From Perca fluviatilis (Eukaryota > Chordata > Actinopteri > Perciformes > Percidae), in assembly GCF_010015445.1 (NCBI RefSeq), contig NC_053112.1, positions 37,488,665 to 37,552,664 of the forward strand: a stretch of DNA of 64,000 nt, read 5' to 3'. A program made the position numbers and the translations under genes. Positions 1 through 10,997 of this stretch are shown one piece after another. The notes beneath the pieces are model-generated. The model saw only the letters and a program-made list of their open reading frames with translations. It had not been told where the DNA came from and searched no databases. Each line of letters starts with the position of its first letter. The stretch's first letter is position 1.

Positions 1-4
1 GTAC

Positions 5-106
5 CTGCAGTACGATTGGCAGCTGCTCAGGAGGGTTTCGGTTCTCCACGCCCATCGTCAACCACACCTGAAACGCCGTCAGCTGCTCCGCAAAGAAAGG
101 ACTGTG
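5..106 (-). CDS. rptor: rptor (Raptor) internal exon, HSPFFAEQ...IVLQ
   Basis: This is the most 3' exon in the window. It has exactly 34 codons, from [16 protein letters not shown] to [10 protein letters not shown], and is phase 0 at both ends. It continues the armadillo solenoid directly after GTAFR. The acceptor is CTTTTGTTTCCACAG ending at 107 and the donor is CTGCAG|GTAC at positions 4-1. A 154-bp CA/TG microsatellite begins about 70 nt upstream of the acceptor. The alternative acceptor five bases inside the exon (CACAG|TCC) would break the frame set by the previous exon, so 106 is preferred. The rest of the gene lies left of position 1. Confidence 0.97.
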
Positions 107-171
107 CTGTGGAAACAAAAGAAACACACACAGTCTATCACGATTTTAAGGAATTTATCGAGCTTACTCAA

Positions 172-174
<3 letters not shown>

Positions 175-227
<53 letters not shown>

Positions 228-246
228 CACACACAAAAAAAAAAAA

Positions 247-328
<82 letters not shown>
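175..328. repeat. (CA)n microsatellite, interrupted by A-run
   Basis: Two long CA blocks are split by a short A13-type run near 234-247. Read on the minus strand, it is a (TG)n tract about 70 nt upstream of the rptor HSPFF exon acceptor. Confidence 0.98.
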
Positions 329-331
<3 letters not shown>

Positions 332-1024
332 TGAGCCAGTCTGCAGTGACTAGCTTATCATTTCATACGAGCCCTGACACAATGAGCTAAGAAGTGACAC
401 AGCACTGCAGTAACGACATAAATCCTGATCTATCATGATCACCTTCCCTCTCTCGCTCTGCTGCCATGGCAGTTTGCCTGATTGATTGGTTGCTGGCCGC
501 ATAGCTATTGATCACGCAGAGTGTTAATATTGCAGCGGGAATTACGACAGTGTTGTGTAGACTGGTGATGGATGTAGAGGGGAAAATATCAACGCTTCGC
601 GGCTGGATGGCTAAATTTATTTGTGCATAATCAAAGCTTAATAACTTCATGCACACACTCACTGATACATTAAAAAAAGGTGGTGTGTGATGGTTATGGG
701 CCGAGCTTAGATACTGAGCTGACACCTCAAACAGTGGGTATAATGTTGCACTTTGGGGTGGAAATGTAAAACTCTATTGTTTCACTAAGCCTACTTAAAA
801 TCATGTTTAGTTGGAATCTGCAATCGGATACAAAAACATTTTCTAACTAACATAACTGCCGACGGCAGGTAAGAGAAAATATTTATGACTTTAGATTTTC
901 AAAGGCCTTTCTTCAAGGAAAGATTTTTGTTTACCCGAAATAGTGCAGAGAAGGTGGAGGTGCTTATTAGTGCCTGCACTCTTTCTCTCAGGCTGCATAA
1001 TATAGACTCAAGGAGCTCCGCCAA

Positions 1025-1293
1025 TATCTGTGTGCATTCATGTCCCATTAATGCAGGTTACTAACTTAGCTTCTGCCCCAGTCTCCTTGTGCTTTCTCGC
1101 CACACAGGTTTCCTTGGATTGTGGTGGCACCTGGATCGCAGTTGCAGCTGCTTCCGTGGTCCTGCTCTATGCCTTGCTACGCCCTGCACAACTATTATTA
1201 TTAGTCATAGTTCTTTATCTTTACAGTTACTATAGCTGCCACTGTTTATCATGTCATTCCATTATATCCACTGCTGTAATTATTATGAGCCTA

Positions 1294-1350
<57 letters not shown>

Positions 1351-1557
1351 CCAAGAGTCAGGTTCTGTCAGAGGTTTCTGCCTGGAAGTAAGTTTTTCCT
1401 TGCCGCTGTTGCACCAAATGTATGCTGTTGTGGGAATTGTTGGGTCTCTGTAAATTACAGAGTGTGGTCTAGACCTACTCTATCTGTAAAGTGTCCTAAG
1501 ATAACATCGGTTATGATATGACACTATAAATCAAATTGAAATTGAATTCAATAAAGT
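1025..1557 (+). mobile_element. L2-type (Maui-like) LINE, 3' terminal part
   Basis: The sequence resembles the 3' end of fish L2 LINEs. It includes a CT microsatellite, then the stretch reading GGTTTCTGCCTGGAAG and TTTTTCCTTGCCGCTGT, then AATTGTTGGGTCTCTGTAAA, and ends in a degenerate AAATTGAAATTGAATTCAAT tail. No ORF remains. The orientation is plus, antisense to rptor. The 5' boundary is approximate. The family name rests on remembered consensus text, not on a search. Confidence 0.8.
1297..1348. repeat. (CT)n microsatellite
   Basis: A pure CT run of 52 bp lies inside the L2 LINE 3' region, where fish copies commonly carry one. Confidence 0.98.
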
Positions 1558-3072
1558 AGGGCAGACTACATGTAGCCTGAGAGGCAAAACCCAGGGTGAA
1601 AAAAGCACTTAGACTCACTGCAACTTGTCAAACTCATTGCTCTTGGCACGTGGCAATAATTGAAGAACAGATCAATGTATCAACTCCTCTCTTCTGCCAT
1701 GCTGGCTGGACAGCCAGAGGACAACATTCAGAGACATTTTGAAAGGACAATCTAACCTAAACTGTAAAAGTGAAGGGGACAAAAAGGGATGATGTTTTAG
1801 GACAACACCATGCTCAATGATAGAGATATTACTGTATAGTCTATAGGCCTGTATAGTTTTTTTATAGTATACTGTGCAGCCCACAGGCGAAGCATGGTGG
1901 CCCGGGCCGCCCCGGCTAGTTCTTCAAGTAAATCGTAGCACACCATAGTCAACTTTAATTAAAACATAATTTCCCACAAAACTGTGGCTAGTAAAAATGC
2001 TGAGTGGTTAGTAACATTGGAAAACCACTACCTACAGTGGCTGGTGAGGAAAAAATGTCAAGCCCTGCTATCTACTAATACTTACTGTACTGTTAATAAC
2101 GGACATAGGGACTGCTCTAAAGGGGTGAAAGGAACCTGACTGAGTGTAGGGTCTTGTTTCTGCTGATAGTGAGGACAGTGAGCTTAAAGAAAATTATCAA
2201 AAGGGAGAATGGATCCTGCAATCAGTAAAGGCTCCCGAAAGAGGGAGCAAGACAGAGAGGGATGTTTTCCTTTAGTAGTCCTCAGAGGCACAATTACGGT
2301 GCCGGTAAGTGTTTTCGGCCCGAGTGCAGGAGGAAGGAGAGGAGGACAAACTGCCCCCGGGGGAGCGATGGAGAAGATGCCCACCTCCGACGGCCAGGTG
2401 GAGGAGAGAAAAGGCCCGGATAAAAGTGCTTAACATCGGGCAAAGCCGCACTGCTCTCACTTTCTCGGTTTACAGAGTTCCTTGGATCGGTTTGCGTTAT
2501 GAAGCGCTTGTTGCTGCTCTGTGGTCTGTTCAGCATCTGCTGAATGTCTGCTCTCACTCACACACAAAAATGTCTTGTTGACCCAGATATCCTCAGTCAT
2601 CATCAGTTCAATCAGCTTCTTGCAGCGGGTTTCCATTACACTCAGCATCTCCATCTCAGTCCCCTACCGTGTCAGTAAATATAACACAGAAAACTGGCTG
2701 ACAGTGCAGGGGCCAGTGGTTTCAGGAACAACGTTTTATTTGACACTCACACTTGAATTATTAGACCTGACGTTTTACAATGTTATCCAGTGGGAACAGG
2801 AGTTTGCGTGGCTGTGTGTGTTTGACTGATAGATGAATAGAGATGCTGTAGATGCTGGTGGTGGAGAACTTGCAGCGCAAACATGAACTGTTGCAGTTTA
2901 CAGGCGGCAGTGGTGGACAGATCCGAGATGAGAGCCATCGATCAACGCTAGATAACCAGTCTACCACTAACCTGTACAAATTGAGCATCTTTTCCACTTC
3001 TCAAGTGAATCTGAAAAGCTCTGCAGCTTTGTTTTTTTGTTCTCATATTCACGCACACATACACACACTTAC

Positions 3073-3148
3073 TCTGAAGGCGGTGCCCTCCTCAATGATG
3101 GTAGGCAGCTGAGAGAGGCAGATGTCCACGGCAAGGTCCCACGCTTGC
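3073..3148 (-). CDS. rptor: rptor (Raptor) internal exon, QAWDLAVD...AFR
   Basis: This 76-nt exon completes Trp with its first G and then encodes QAWDLAVDICLSQLPTI to EEGTAFR, ending in phase 0. It matches the Raptor armadillo region directly after HAMW. The acceptor is CCCTCTCTACAG ending at 3149. About 16 nt upstream lies a (GT)n tract on the minus strand (plus strand CA at 3165-3184). The donor is TTCAGA|GTAAGTG at 3072. Plus-strand and other-frame open frames here are shadows. Confidence 0.97.
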
Positions 3149-3164
3149 CTGTAGAGAGGGGACG

Positions 3165-3184
3165 CACACACACACACACACACA
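3165..3184. repeat. rptor: Short (CA)n next to an rptor acceptor
   Basis: About ten CA units. On the minus strand this is a GT run ending 16 nt before the acceptor AG of the QAWDLA exon. Confidence 0.95.
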
Positions 3185-3452
3185 AAACTTACAACATACA
3201 TTATGAGCAGACCCAAACAGAATCTGTGGAAATTTTGCGGACGGTTTTTCTGCTTGTGGTGGAGATGTGTTAACATCCTGCAGAAAATTCTGCGGAATTC
3301 TGCGTCTGCAGATTGTGTGTGGCCCTGATTGTGAGGAACAACCCCCAAACCACACACACATTTGTTACAATTCAAAAGAAAAGGAACCTAATTATGACCT
3401 GAAGCAACAGAAACAAATGCATTTCAGCTCTAGGACCCTTGGTGATTCGATA

Positions 3453-4110
3453 GGTTCTCAAACTTTTTCACATCAAGGGCCCCTAAAACTGACACAAAGT
3501 AGACCACGGACCACCATCTGATAAGACTTTGTCCCAGGTACCTCTACCTAATACAGGGGTGTCAAACTCAACTTCACTAAGCGCCACACTGGAAAATAAG
3601 AATCACATCAAGGGCCAGACATGTTTAGTTTATTGATATGCTTTTATTGAATCGAAAAAGTCAAATATCTTTGAGTGTATTATTGAATGTGTCATATAGT
3701 CTTCTCACTTACAGTTTGGTCAACATAAAGTCCTGAAGAAGTCAGCAAAAAGTTCCTCAGCCATCATAGAACAAAAAGTGCCCAAAAACGTCGGCAAAAG
3801 TGACAACAACGTTGGAAGAAGTTACAAATTGTCAAAAGTGACAAAAACTAGGTGGGCCAATATGTATTGTGAACCTAAATTGATATGCGGGCCGGATCAT
3901 AATCTGCGAGGGGCCAGATTTGGCCCGCGGGCCTTGAGTTTGAACTTTTGCTTTAAGATGTTTTATTATAAAAAGTGAATGAAACCCATGAGCAAAATAC
4001 AATCTGTCATTGTGTTACTTATGGATGAAATTATGGTGAAAATAAATGATTCCCCTTGTTGTTGGTGACCCCCTGGAACTCCTTCAAGGACCCCACTTTG
4101 AGAACCACTG
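3453..4110. mobile_element. hAT-like MITE (outer of a nested pair)
   Basis: The terminal inverted repeats are GGTTCTCAAACTTTTTCA on the left and CCCCACTTTGAGAACCACTG on the right. This is the common vertebrate hAT-type pattern of CAGTGGTTCTCAAA ends. The extreme left bases are degraded. The interior is interrupted by a second MITE at 3554-3945. No transposase is left. Confidence 0.75.
3554..3945. mobile_element. hAT-like MITE, CAGGGGTGTCAAACTCA type, nested
   Basis: It begins CAGGGGTGTCAAACTCAA and ends near GGGCCTTGAGTTTGAAC, which is the inverted repeat with the last bases lost. The interior contains the GGGCC..TTTGGCCCGCGGGCC text typical of this family. It sits wholly inside the 3453-4110 element, so it inserted later. 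Confidence 0.75.
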
Positions 4111-4565
4111 CCTAAGTCATTACTTTTGCTTTCCTCACTACCACTCACTCTTATTCTCATTCTCCTCAGCTCACGTTTTCTCCCTCGCACCTTCCCTGTG
4201 CACACACAGCTCTTTAAATTCCCAGCCTGAGGTCCTGGAGAGGGCAGCAAGGAGCCTTTAATCCCTTTCTAAACACCAACGCTCTCTCATGGTCATCATA
4301 TCTAATTCATGGGGTTGTGCAACTCCCATCAAACCTTATCGCAGCTTCTCTATTCTTTCTGTCTGTCTCTCTTTCCTTCCACTTTTTCCGGCTCCTTTTT
4401 CTTGCAGAAAATTGAGCGCAGGGTGTCGATGGGGCTTTTCCGTCTCAATTAGCATGAGTTAGAGGTCATGTTCCCGGTAGATGCACTGCCATGTAGTGTG
4501 ATGCTGAACGAGTGGTACAGAGTTCGCTCTCTCTGAAACTATTTCTGCTGCTTAAACAGCTTTCC

Positions 4566-4759
4566 CCATAAGCTGGGAGGAATATAATAGACATTTTGTA
4601 GATAACAGACCCTATAGTAGTATAACAGGGCAGTGTTCAAGGTACAATTAATCCACTGCCGTGATCCCATAAGCTGGGAGGAATATAATAGACATTTTGT
4701 AGATAACAGACCCTTACAACAGGGCAGTGTTCAAGGTAAAATGAATCCACTGCCGTGAT
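4566..4759. repeat. Two-copy tandem duplication, ~101-bp period
   Basis: The block beginning CCATAAGCTGGGAGGAATAT and ending CCACTGCCGTGAT occurs at 4566 and again at 4667. The second copy lacks about 8 bp. The high similarity suggests a recent local duplication. Confidence 0.95.
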
Positions 4760-5278
4760 GTAAACATAAATAGTACAGCACGTGGCTGAAAAAGCATAGC
4801 TGTCTAATTGGAAAAACTAGGCGATAAGTTTGCTCCATCAACCACTTTTAAATTGTTCGAAAAGTCAACAAATGGGGAATGAATTCCAGCATTCATGTCA
4901 GCTGGTACAACTTTGGGCTAAATGGGAGAAATTATGAATTCAGCTGTTGCTGCAGCAGGCGAAAACATGCAACAACAAAACAGACATTACTGCAATATTA
5001 AGAACAGGTGTTACTCATTGTGCAAAGTTCCTGCTGCCATAAAAAGGCCTAACTTCAGAGGGATTAGACCATGTGAAATTCAGATCGCTGTACACACTGG
5101 TTGAAACAAAACTTGTCCAATGGATTTGAAGCAAAGACCTCTGCTTGTACTGTATTCCGTATGCACGTAAGGGGCGTGTTCACACCGAAAGTCCGAACCA
5201 AGGTTCATGTTTTAGCATTTTATCTGGTAAGTTTTGGTTTCACACTGCAGTTATGCAAGAGCACTAAAGATCTATACG

Positions 5279-5905
5279 TAGGGTTGGGTACCGAAACGCG
5301 GTGCCAATAGGGCACCGGTTCCGACGTAAACGGTAGTAACGAGACCGAATAAGAACGAAAATTTCGGTGACTGACTTTAAAAAAAAAAATAAAATTCAGA
5401 AGCATCGCGGCACGCTATGTTACCGTTAGCTAGTAGCTGGATTAAACAGCTTACGTTAAGCGGTGTAAAGCGTGACTGTATTTCCCTGGAGGGGGACCTA
5501 ACAGTCTGACTGCAGCTGCTGTTGTCGGAAAAACAACACAGACGGTGCGTTCACTGGAAACTCGCCAGCCTTGTGAAAGTTAATGTAAAATACCCTTTTC
5601 CCATCTGGTGCTTGTTTTTGTCGTTTACCAGCAATTTACTGGTGAAATAAGTCATTGTTAGAAGTTATTTTTACTACATTATTCATCACTTTAAATTCAT
5701 TTAATTTTGCAATAAACAAGCAGTTCTTTAATGTCGGCAACTGTCGTTTAGTGCTCCTTTTTTTATATTTTATATTATATACATTATAAATATACTGTAT
5801 TTCGGTTCAGGCACCGGTTCAAGCACTGTTTAGGCACCGGCACCGTTTTAAAAGTATCGTTTTAGCACCGGTATCGAAAAACAAAAAAAACGATACCCAA
5901 CCCTA
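5279..5905. mobile_element. hAT-like MITE, TAGGGTTGGGTA type, with 8-bp TSD
   Basis: The termini TAGGGTTGGGTACCG and CGATACCCAACCCTA are inverted repeats with 14 of 15 matching. The flanks carry a perfect 8-bp duplication TCTATACG at 5271-5278 and 5906-5913, the hAT signature. Its 627 bp hold no transposase ORF. Inserted in the Harbinger-like MITE. Confidence 0.9.
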
Positions 5906-6000
5906 TCTATACGCGACAAAACAACATCCTGCCGTCATCACATACGTGAGCTGTGTCTCTAGATACTTCTAATTGATTGGTAGCTCGTATCCTCTCTCTC

Positions 6001-7362
6001 CAGGGCTCGACATTAAGGCTTGTCCGCTTGCCCGGGACAAGTGGATTTTTTGTAGGGCAAGTGGAAGAGAAATTTAATTGCCCCACTGGACAAGTTAAAC
6101 TCAAAAAAATAAAATGCCATGTTACTTCACGTTATGTGCCACTCATTACGTCTATGTTACCGATTTGAAACAAATAAAAAAAAATTTCCCCACAATCCGC
6201 GGCAGCGGACCCAGCTGCAGCAGGTCAGCGGGCTGCTAACGTTCGACCCAGCCTGCTGTTCAGCTCATTCTCTGTAAGCGATGCAGCATGAAAGCACGGC
6301 GAGCCAGCCGGTGTTAGTTAGCTAACGTTAGCTTACTAACTCCGCCTTACCGTTACCCCCTCGCCACAAACGAGCCGAATACAGTTGTCACTCGTGGCGA
6401 TAACAGTGTGCTTTGTGTGGATGAAGCATGAAGTTAATCTGACTCATTTAGCGACTGGCCTCATAGCGTTACCACTCCACTGCTCGTTTCTCCGTCAGTT
6501 ATTGTAAAACCTCCAGATTCAATATCAGCTAATAATCAACTGTAAAGTAGTTACACCTTTTAAAGGATCCCTTGGTAAATCAGCCTCTGCCGGGTAGAAA
6601 GTGAAATTATATTAAAAACAATTAAAATAAAAGTTAACACCAACATTTAGTGGCAAAATCCATTGTTATGTCTACAAAATTATTTTAAATATAGTACAAG
6701 TTCAAGTCACCACTACCTCTGGTCAAAATATTGACTTAGTATCTCAGAATATAAACTAAGAATCTCAAAGTAATGAGAAAATTTAAAATATTGACTTAGA
6801 ATCTCAATATATTGGCTTAGTATCAATATATTTACTTAATATCTCAAAATTTTGGCTCAATATATTGACTCAATATCTCAAAGTACTTAGAACTTCGAAT
6901 ATTGACTAGGAATCTGAAAGTAATGAGAGACTTTAAAATATTCACTTAGAATCTCAATAACTTAGTATATATCTCAATATTGACTTAGTATCTCAATATA
7001 TTGACTTAGTAACTCAGAATATTGACTAGGAATCTAAAAGTAGTGACAAACTTTAAAATATTCACTTAGAATCTCAATTTATTAACTTCTGCACACCGGC
7101 TATATTATGGAGTCTGGAGATCCTTTTTTCTTGTTGAAGGGGAAATCTATTCTTGGGACACGTTTGTTTCTACTGTTTCAACTGAATTTTATTAACATTG
7201 ATAGAGTTTGGATGCTTTCAACGGTTTGTTCGAATCCTGCAATAGCAAAACACACAAAAATGTATAAAATGATAAATCAAGTGACTTTTGTGCATGGACA
7301 AGTGAAACGTAAATGTACTTGCCCAAAGGACAAGTGCCTCAAAAAGTTAATGTCAAGCCCTG
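6001..7362. mobile_element. hAT-like element, CAGGGCTYGACATTAA ends
   Basis: The termini CAGGGCTCGACATTAA and TTAATGTCAAGCCCTG are near-perfect inverted repeats. The flanks are CTCTCTCT, consistent with an 8-bp duplication but ambiguous because the site is a CT run. Comparison with the uninterrupted relative at 41.9 kb confirms the empty site. Subterminal ACAAGTG/GGACAAGTG motifs recur near both ends. The interior holds an A/T-rich minisatellite at 6721-7085. No complete transposase ORF is visible in its 1,362 bp. Confidence 0.85.
6721..7085. repeat. A/T-rich degenerate minisatellite inside the hAT-like element
   Basis: Variants of TTGACTTAGTATCTCAATAT recur throughout. One 60-bp segment starting GAATATTGACTAGGAATCT occurs at 6897 and 7017, a 120-bp higher-order period. 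Confidence 0.85.
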
Positions 7363-7630
7363 CTCTCTCTGTCGGAGTTTTTTCAAGTGACTGCTGCTCT
7401 CTCCGTGCTGCCGCGGCTCTTTTTCTTTAGTTGCCATGTTAAGAAGCAAGACACGGGAACTTTCTTTCTGCAGCATTTATTCAGAGTCAAACGGAAACCT
7501 ACACTGTACATTTACTACCACTTAACAAGTAAACTGCTGATGTGTTCTCAGATAGCCGACAGCTGTCTGCTCTGAGCACATTCACCGTCACACAGTAGCC
7601 TACACACTAAGCACTTGCCCCGCTTAGCTA

Positions 7631-7797
7631 CACACAAGCGGGGCTTTTTACCACCTTTATTCGATAGGACGGCTAGGTGAGAGAGGGGGAAGACATGCAG
7701 AAAATCATCACAGGTCGGATTCAAACCCTGGACCTCTGCGTCGAGGCATAAACCTCTCAGTATATGTGCGCCTGCTCTACCACTGAGCCAACCTGGC
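7631..7797 (-). mobile_element. tRNA-derived SINE, minus strand
   Basis: On the minus strand it reads GGCTCAGTGGTAGAGCAGGC (A-box region) and GGTTTGAATCC (B box, plus 7717-7727). A CTTCCCCCTCTCTCACCTAG tail and AATAAAGGTGG follow. This is a pol III SINE head, not a functional tRNA, because the spacing and arms do not fold. It is nested in the Harbinger-like MITE. Confidence 0.8.
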
Positions 7798-8022
7798 CAT
7801 GCAGCACTGAGCTATTCTTTAAGGAGCTTCCCCGGTACATTATAACACAAAGATATCCTGCCAAAGCTTCCTGTATTTGATCCGAAAGTCAGAACCATCC
7901 AAAAAATGATATAACACTATAAACGAACCGGACCATGGTTCAGTTTGATCTGAACCGAGACTTGGTCGGACCAAATTTCGGTCCGTTTGGTCCAGACCGT
8001 GGTCCAGGGGAGGTTTCACACC

Positions 8023-8126
8023 TGAAGTGCGATCACGGAAGGCTTGTATCATGTGGATGCAACGACAGTGTTGTTGTCATTACTTAGAATTCCTCATGGG
8101 GGCGACAGAAACTACACGCTATAGCT
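8023..8126 (-). repeat. Interspersed repeat fragment (pairs with 20268-20372)
   Basis: The minus strand reads TTTCTGTCGCCCCCATGAGG, then AATTCTAAGTAATGACAACA and CATCCACATGATACAAGCCT. The same ~100 bp is on the plus strand at 20268-20372. It abuts the truncated end of the Harbinger-like MITE. The class is unknown to me. Confidence 0.85.
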
Positions 8127-10818
8127 TTAATTATTACGAACAAGAGGTTGAAGTCGAAGCTTTCGAATTTTGCCCGAAAATGGTATTGGGGACATCACTC
8201 GTGTAGCATTTTGTGAATGATTTCTGTTGTCTTTAACATATTTGCTGATCATCTGCTGCAGTTAGTGCTTATTTTACAGAATGGCTTCAAATCAATAACA
8301 TACCAGTTTACTGGAGTTCCAAGAGGTATTTGTTAATCGAGAGTAACAAGTTATGTACAGACTGGAACCAGTAACCCTTTGGTAGGTTTATTGTGTGGGA
8401 ACAAAACATGCAAGGGTTTGATGGTTGTACTTTTCCAATCCATGCTCAAGGCTGATTAGCAAAAATGACACTGTGTCAATGTTCAAATGTCTCAGCTGTG
8501 TGTTTGTTGTGCCTTCAACCCTATCATATTGTGTTATCTCCGGATTGATCGCTGCTTAGCAAATTAATTCCACTCTATGGAAACCTCATTCTCGCTCAAT
8601 CACACTTGACTTTATGTCATCTACTTGGAGCTTTCTTCGTGATGAAGTAGAGGTGCCACTGGATGTACTATTAACTCGTGTGGCTGCTGGTTCCGTGCCC
8701 AGCCTTGTGAAATGCCTCTGTTGGAATAATGTTGTCTTACTCATCTGAATTTGATTATACATATATAAGCTCTTCAGTTCCCTTTTGAGACTCATTATTA
8801 CTTTGTTCCTTTGGTTTCACTTACATGCATTATCTGTTTGTTCTCGTTTTTCTTTATATGTTGTATTTTTGTTTGTTTTTAATATTAATTTATATGAATA
8901 ATGTTAAGAGATTGAACAGTTGAGGGTGGAGCTGGGTGTTGAATAATGATCTTATCTTTTTCTTATTTTGTACTAAGGAACATTTTTAGGTCACCTCAAG
9001 GTATCGACAGATAAAAGAAAGCAGTGGAATAATGAAATCCGTACAATAAGCCTTTACATTGTTCTGTAATTTATGGAAGCATTTGAGACAAAAACTTTTT
9101 TGTCCGAATGTCCTAACAGGCAAACTCAAGATGACAAAAATAAAGGCCACTCATACAAAAAACATCTCCAAATGTGCTTTCCTTAAACAGGAAAGTATCA
9201 TAAAAGGTAGTTGTTGTTTTTTTCTATTTAAGGTTTCGTAACTTGAAGTACTGAAATTGGAAACTGTGTAGAAATTTTGCCAACAAGCACCCATCCCCAC
9301 TGGTGTTTATGTAATCCAAGGATGAGAAAACAAGCAGCTAGAGCCGTTTAATCAGCGAAGACACGCTCGCAGGGACGAGGCTGCCGCACCGCTTGAGATG
9401 ACAGCATTAACTCGGGTGATGCCTGCCAATACGAATGAGTAACTCATCACCAAAACCTGTCCGTGTGTGTGCATGGTGTGTGAGATGAGGGGACAGCCGA
9501 CACCAGAGGAGCGTGGGGAAACAGTTGGCGGCTGACTAAGCTCTTTTTTCCCCCTTGTTGCCTGCAGAGAGCTGTGCAGCTCACAAACACACAAATAAAG
9601 TAAGCGCACAGCCACACTTTAACTGCCCACAGGGGAGTAATCAACCTCGGGTTTATCTGCGCTCCCCTGTTGTGCTCCATCTGAATAACAATTGCTGTTT
9701 GTGTCCGGGCACCAACATCGATCAACGAGCCCCCAAATTGCTTAATTCCCCCCTCTCCATCGTTCTTCCCCCGCCAATCTATGCTGATCCAAACTTTTAT
9801 TTTCCTACTCGCCTTTTATCTCTGGCACTTCCATTTTTTATTGTTCCCTCAGTCTTGTTTCCCACACCGCTCTGTCGTTATCCTGTCCTCCTCAATACCA
9901 CATGTGCTGCTGTGAAAAAATAAAGTGCACATCCCAATTTCTTTGTCGGTAAACAGTGCAATATACCCACAATCTAAAATAATGGCTACAAGCGGGGAAG
10001 AAAGACTATTGCTTGCTCAACGAGCAAGGAGCAGTGTTCTTTATAACAAGTGATGCCAGGGTGTTACACAACAAGTCGCTTCTCGAGGCAAAGAGTGAGA
10101 GAGCTTTCTCTTTTTTTTTTCCTTTTTACACAGGCCAGATAATGAGTGGGAGAGATGGAGGGAGGCATTTATAGAAGACCAAGAAGAGAAACAACAGATA
10201 GTAGGAGCGGTATTTGTGTAAGTAAAGGGAGATAGATGATGAGGTAATGGTTCTTACACAGTGTGGAGGAGCACCTAAAGTCAATGGCTGCTTTTCAGCA
10301 CCTCTGTATACAGTTCTAGTAATGAGAATACATGGAGGACTAATCAGGAAGATGTAGAACATTGTAAAACACTGCAAGAAAGTCTGTCTCAAGCTATGTG
10401 AGTGAAAGGGACAACACTCTTAAACTCTTAGATTTGTACGGTAGAAAAATCTTTTTTCTTGTTTCTCTGTGTATCATGCACTAGGCGCTTCAGCACGGCT
10501 TTCTTGCCCTCAAAACAGCCTAACTAAGAAGTAAGGGTTTATCTCACACGTACCACATAGTATCTCCTACGTAGGACATACTATTGGCCAAAACCTAAGT
10601 TTAACTTACACAGTACGTAGGAGTTAAATTGCCCGAAAATTAAAAAAAAAGTTTTTGTAGAATTTGTTTTATTTCTGTTGTGCCACTGCTTTTAAACTAA
10701 ATCTGACATGTCTACTACAAAAAGAGATGTCCAACATGCCCCAGTAAGTCTTTTAATATCCCCCAGAGAACAGGCGTTATCTTGTAGCTTTCAGAAGCAA
10801 TAGACATATTCGGCTGCA

Positions 10819-10834
10819 GGGTGGGTGGGTGGGT

Positions 10835-10894
<60 letters not shown>

Positions 10895-10904
10895 GCGCGC
10901 GCGT
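10819..10904. repeat. (GGGT)n then (GT)n microsatellite
   Basis: Five GGGT-type units pass into about 25 GT units and end in CGCG-rich variants. Confidence 0.98.
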
Positions 10905-10997
10905 GGTCAAAGCAACAGCAATGCCCCTACTCCATATGCAACTTGTCTTGTGTGTCTGCACGGCATTCATGGTTGAAAGAGGCTGCTGTCAGTGAAG

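Larger units (their letters stand above)
107..3072 (-). other. rptor: rptor intron, 2.97 kb
   Basis: This intron separates the GTAFR and HSPFF exons. It holds the (CA)n tract at 175-328 and a plus-strand L2 LINE 3' end at 1025-1557. I see no gene or recognisable repeat in 329-1024 or 1558-3072. Open frames near 2209-2581 have no family resemblance. Confidence 0.9.
5171..8022 (-). mobile_element. Harbinger-like MITE, minus orientation, broken by three insertions
   Basis: The pieces 5171-5278, 5914-6000, 7363-7630 and 7798-8022 align in reverse orientation with the uninterrupted element at 41354-42059. Shared text includes the CATGTTTTAGCATTT block, the region around ACACGGGAAC, and GGTCCAGGGGAGGTTTCACA. 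The left terminus GGGGCGTGTTCACACC follows TAA. The other end is truncated inside the inverted repeat near 8022. It is interrupted by an hAT MITE at 5279, a second hAT-like element at 6001 and a tRNA-SINE at 7631. Confidence 0.8.

Noticed and set aside
16..390. 124-residue plus-strand open frame with poly-His/Thr
   Set aside because: It is antisense to the rptor HSPFF exon and then runs through the CA microsatellite.
7631..7797. Possible tRNA gene (A and B boxes)
   Set aside because: It continues into a SINE body with a CT-rich tail and lacks a foldable acceptor stem; the same holds for 16.3, 37.5 and 44.1 kb.
9352..9923. Cluster of 87-122 residue frames on both strands
   Set aside because: No recognisable domain, no splice pairing with rptor, and frames overlap on both strands without conservation evidence.
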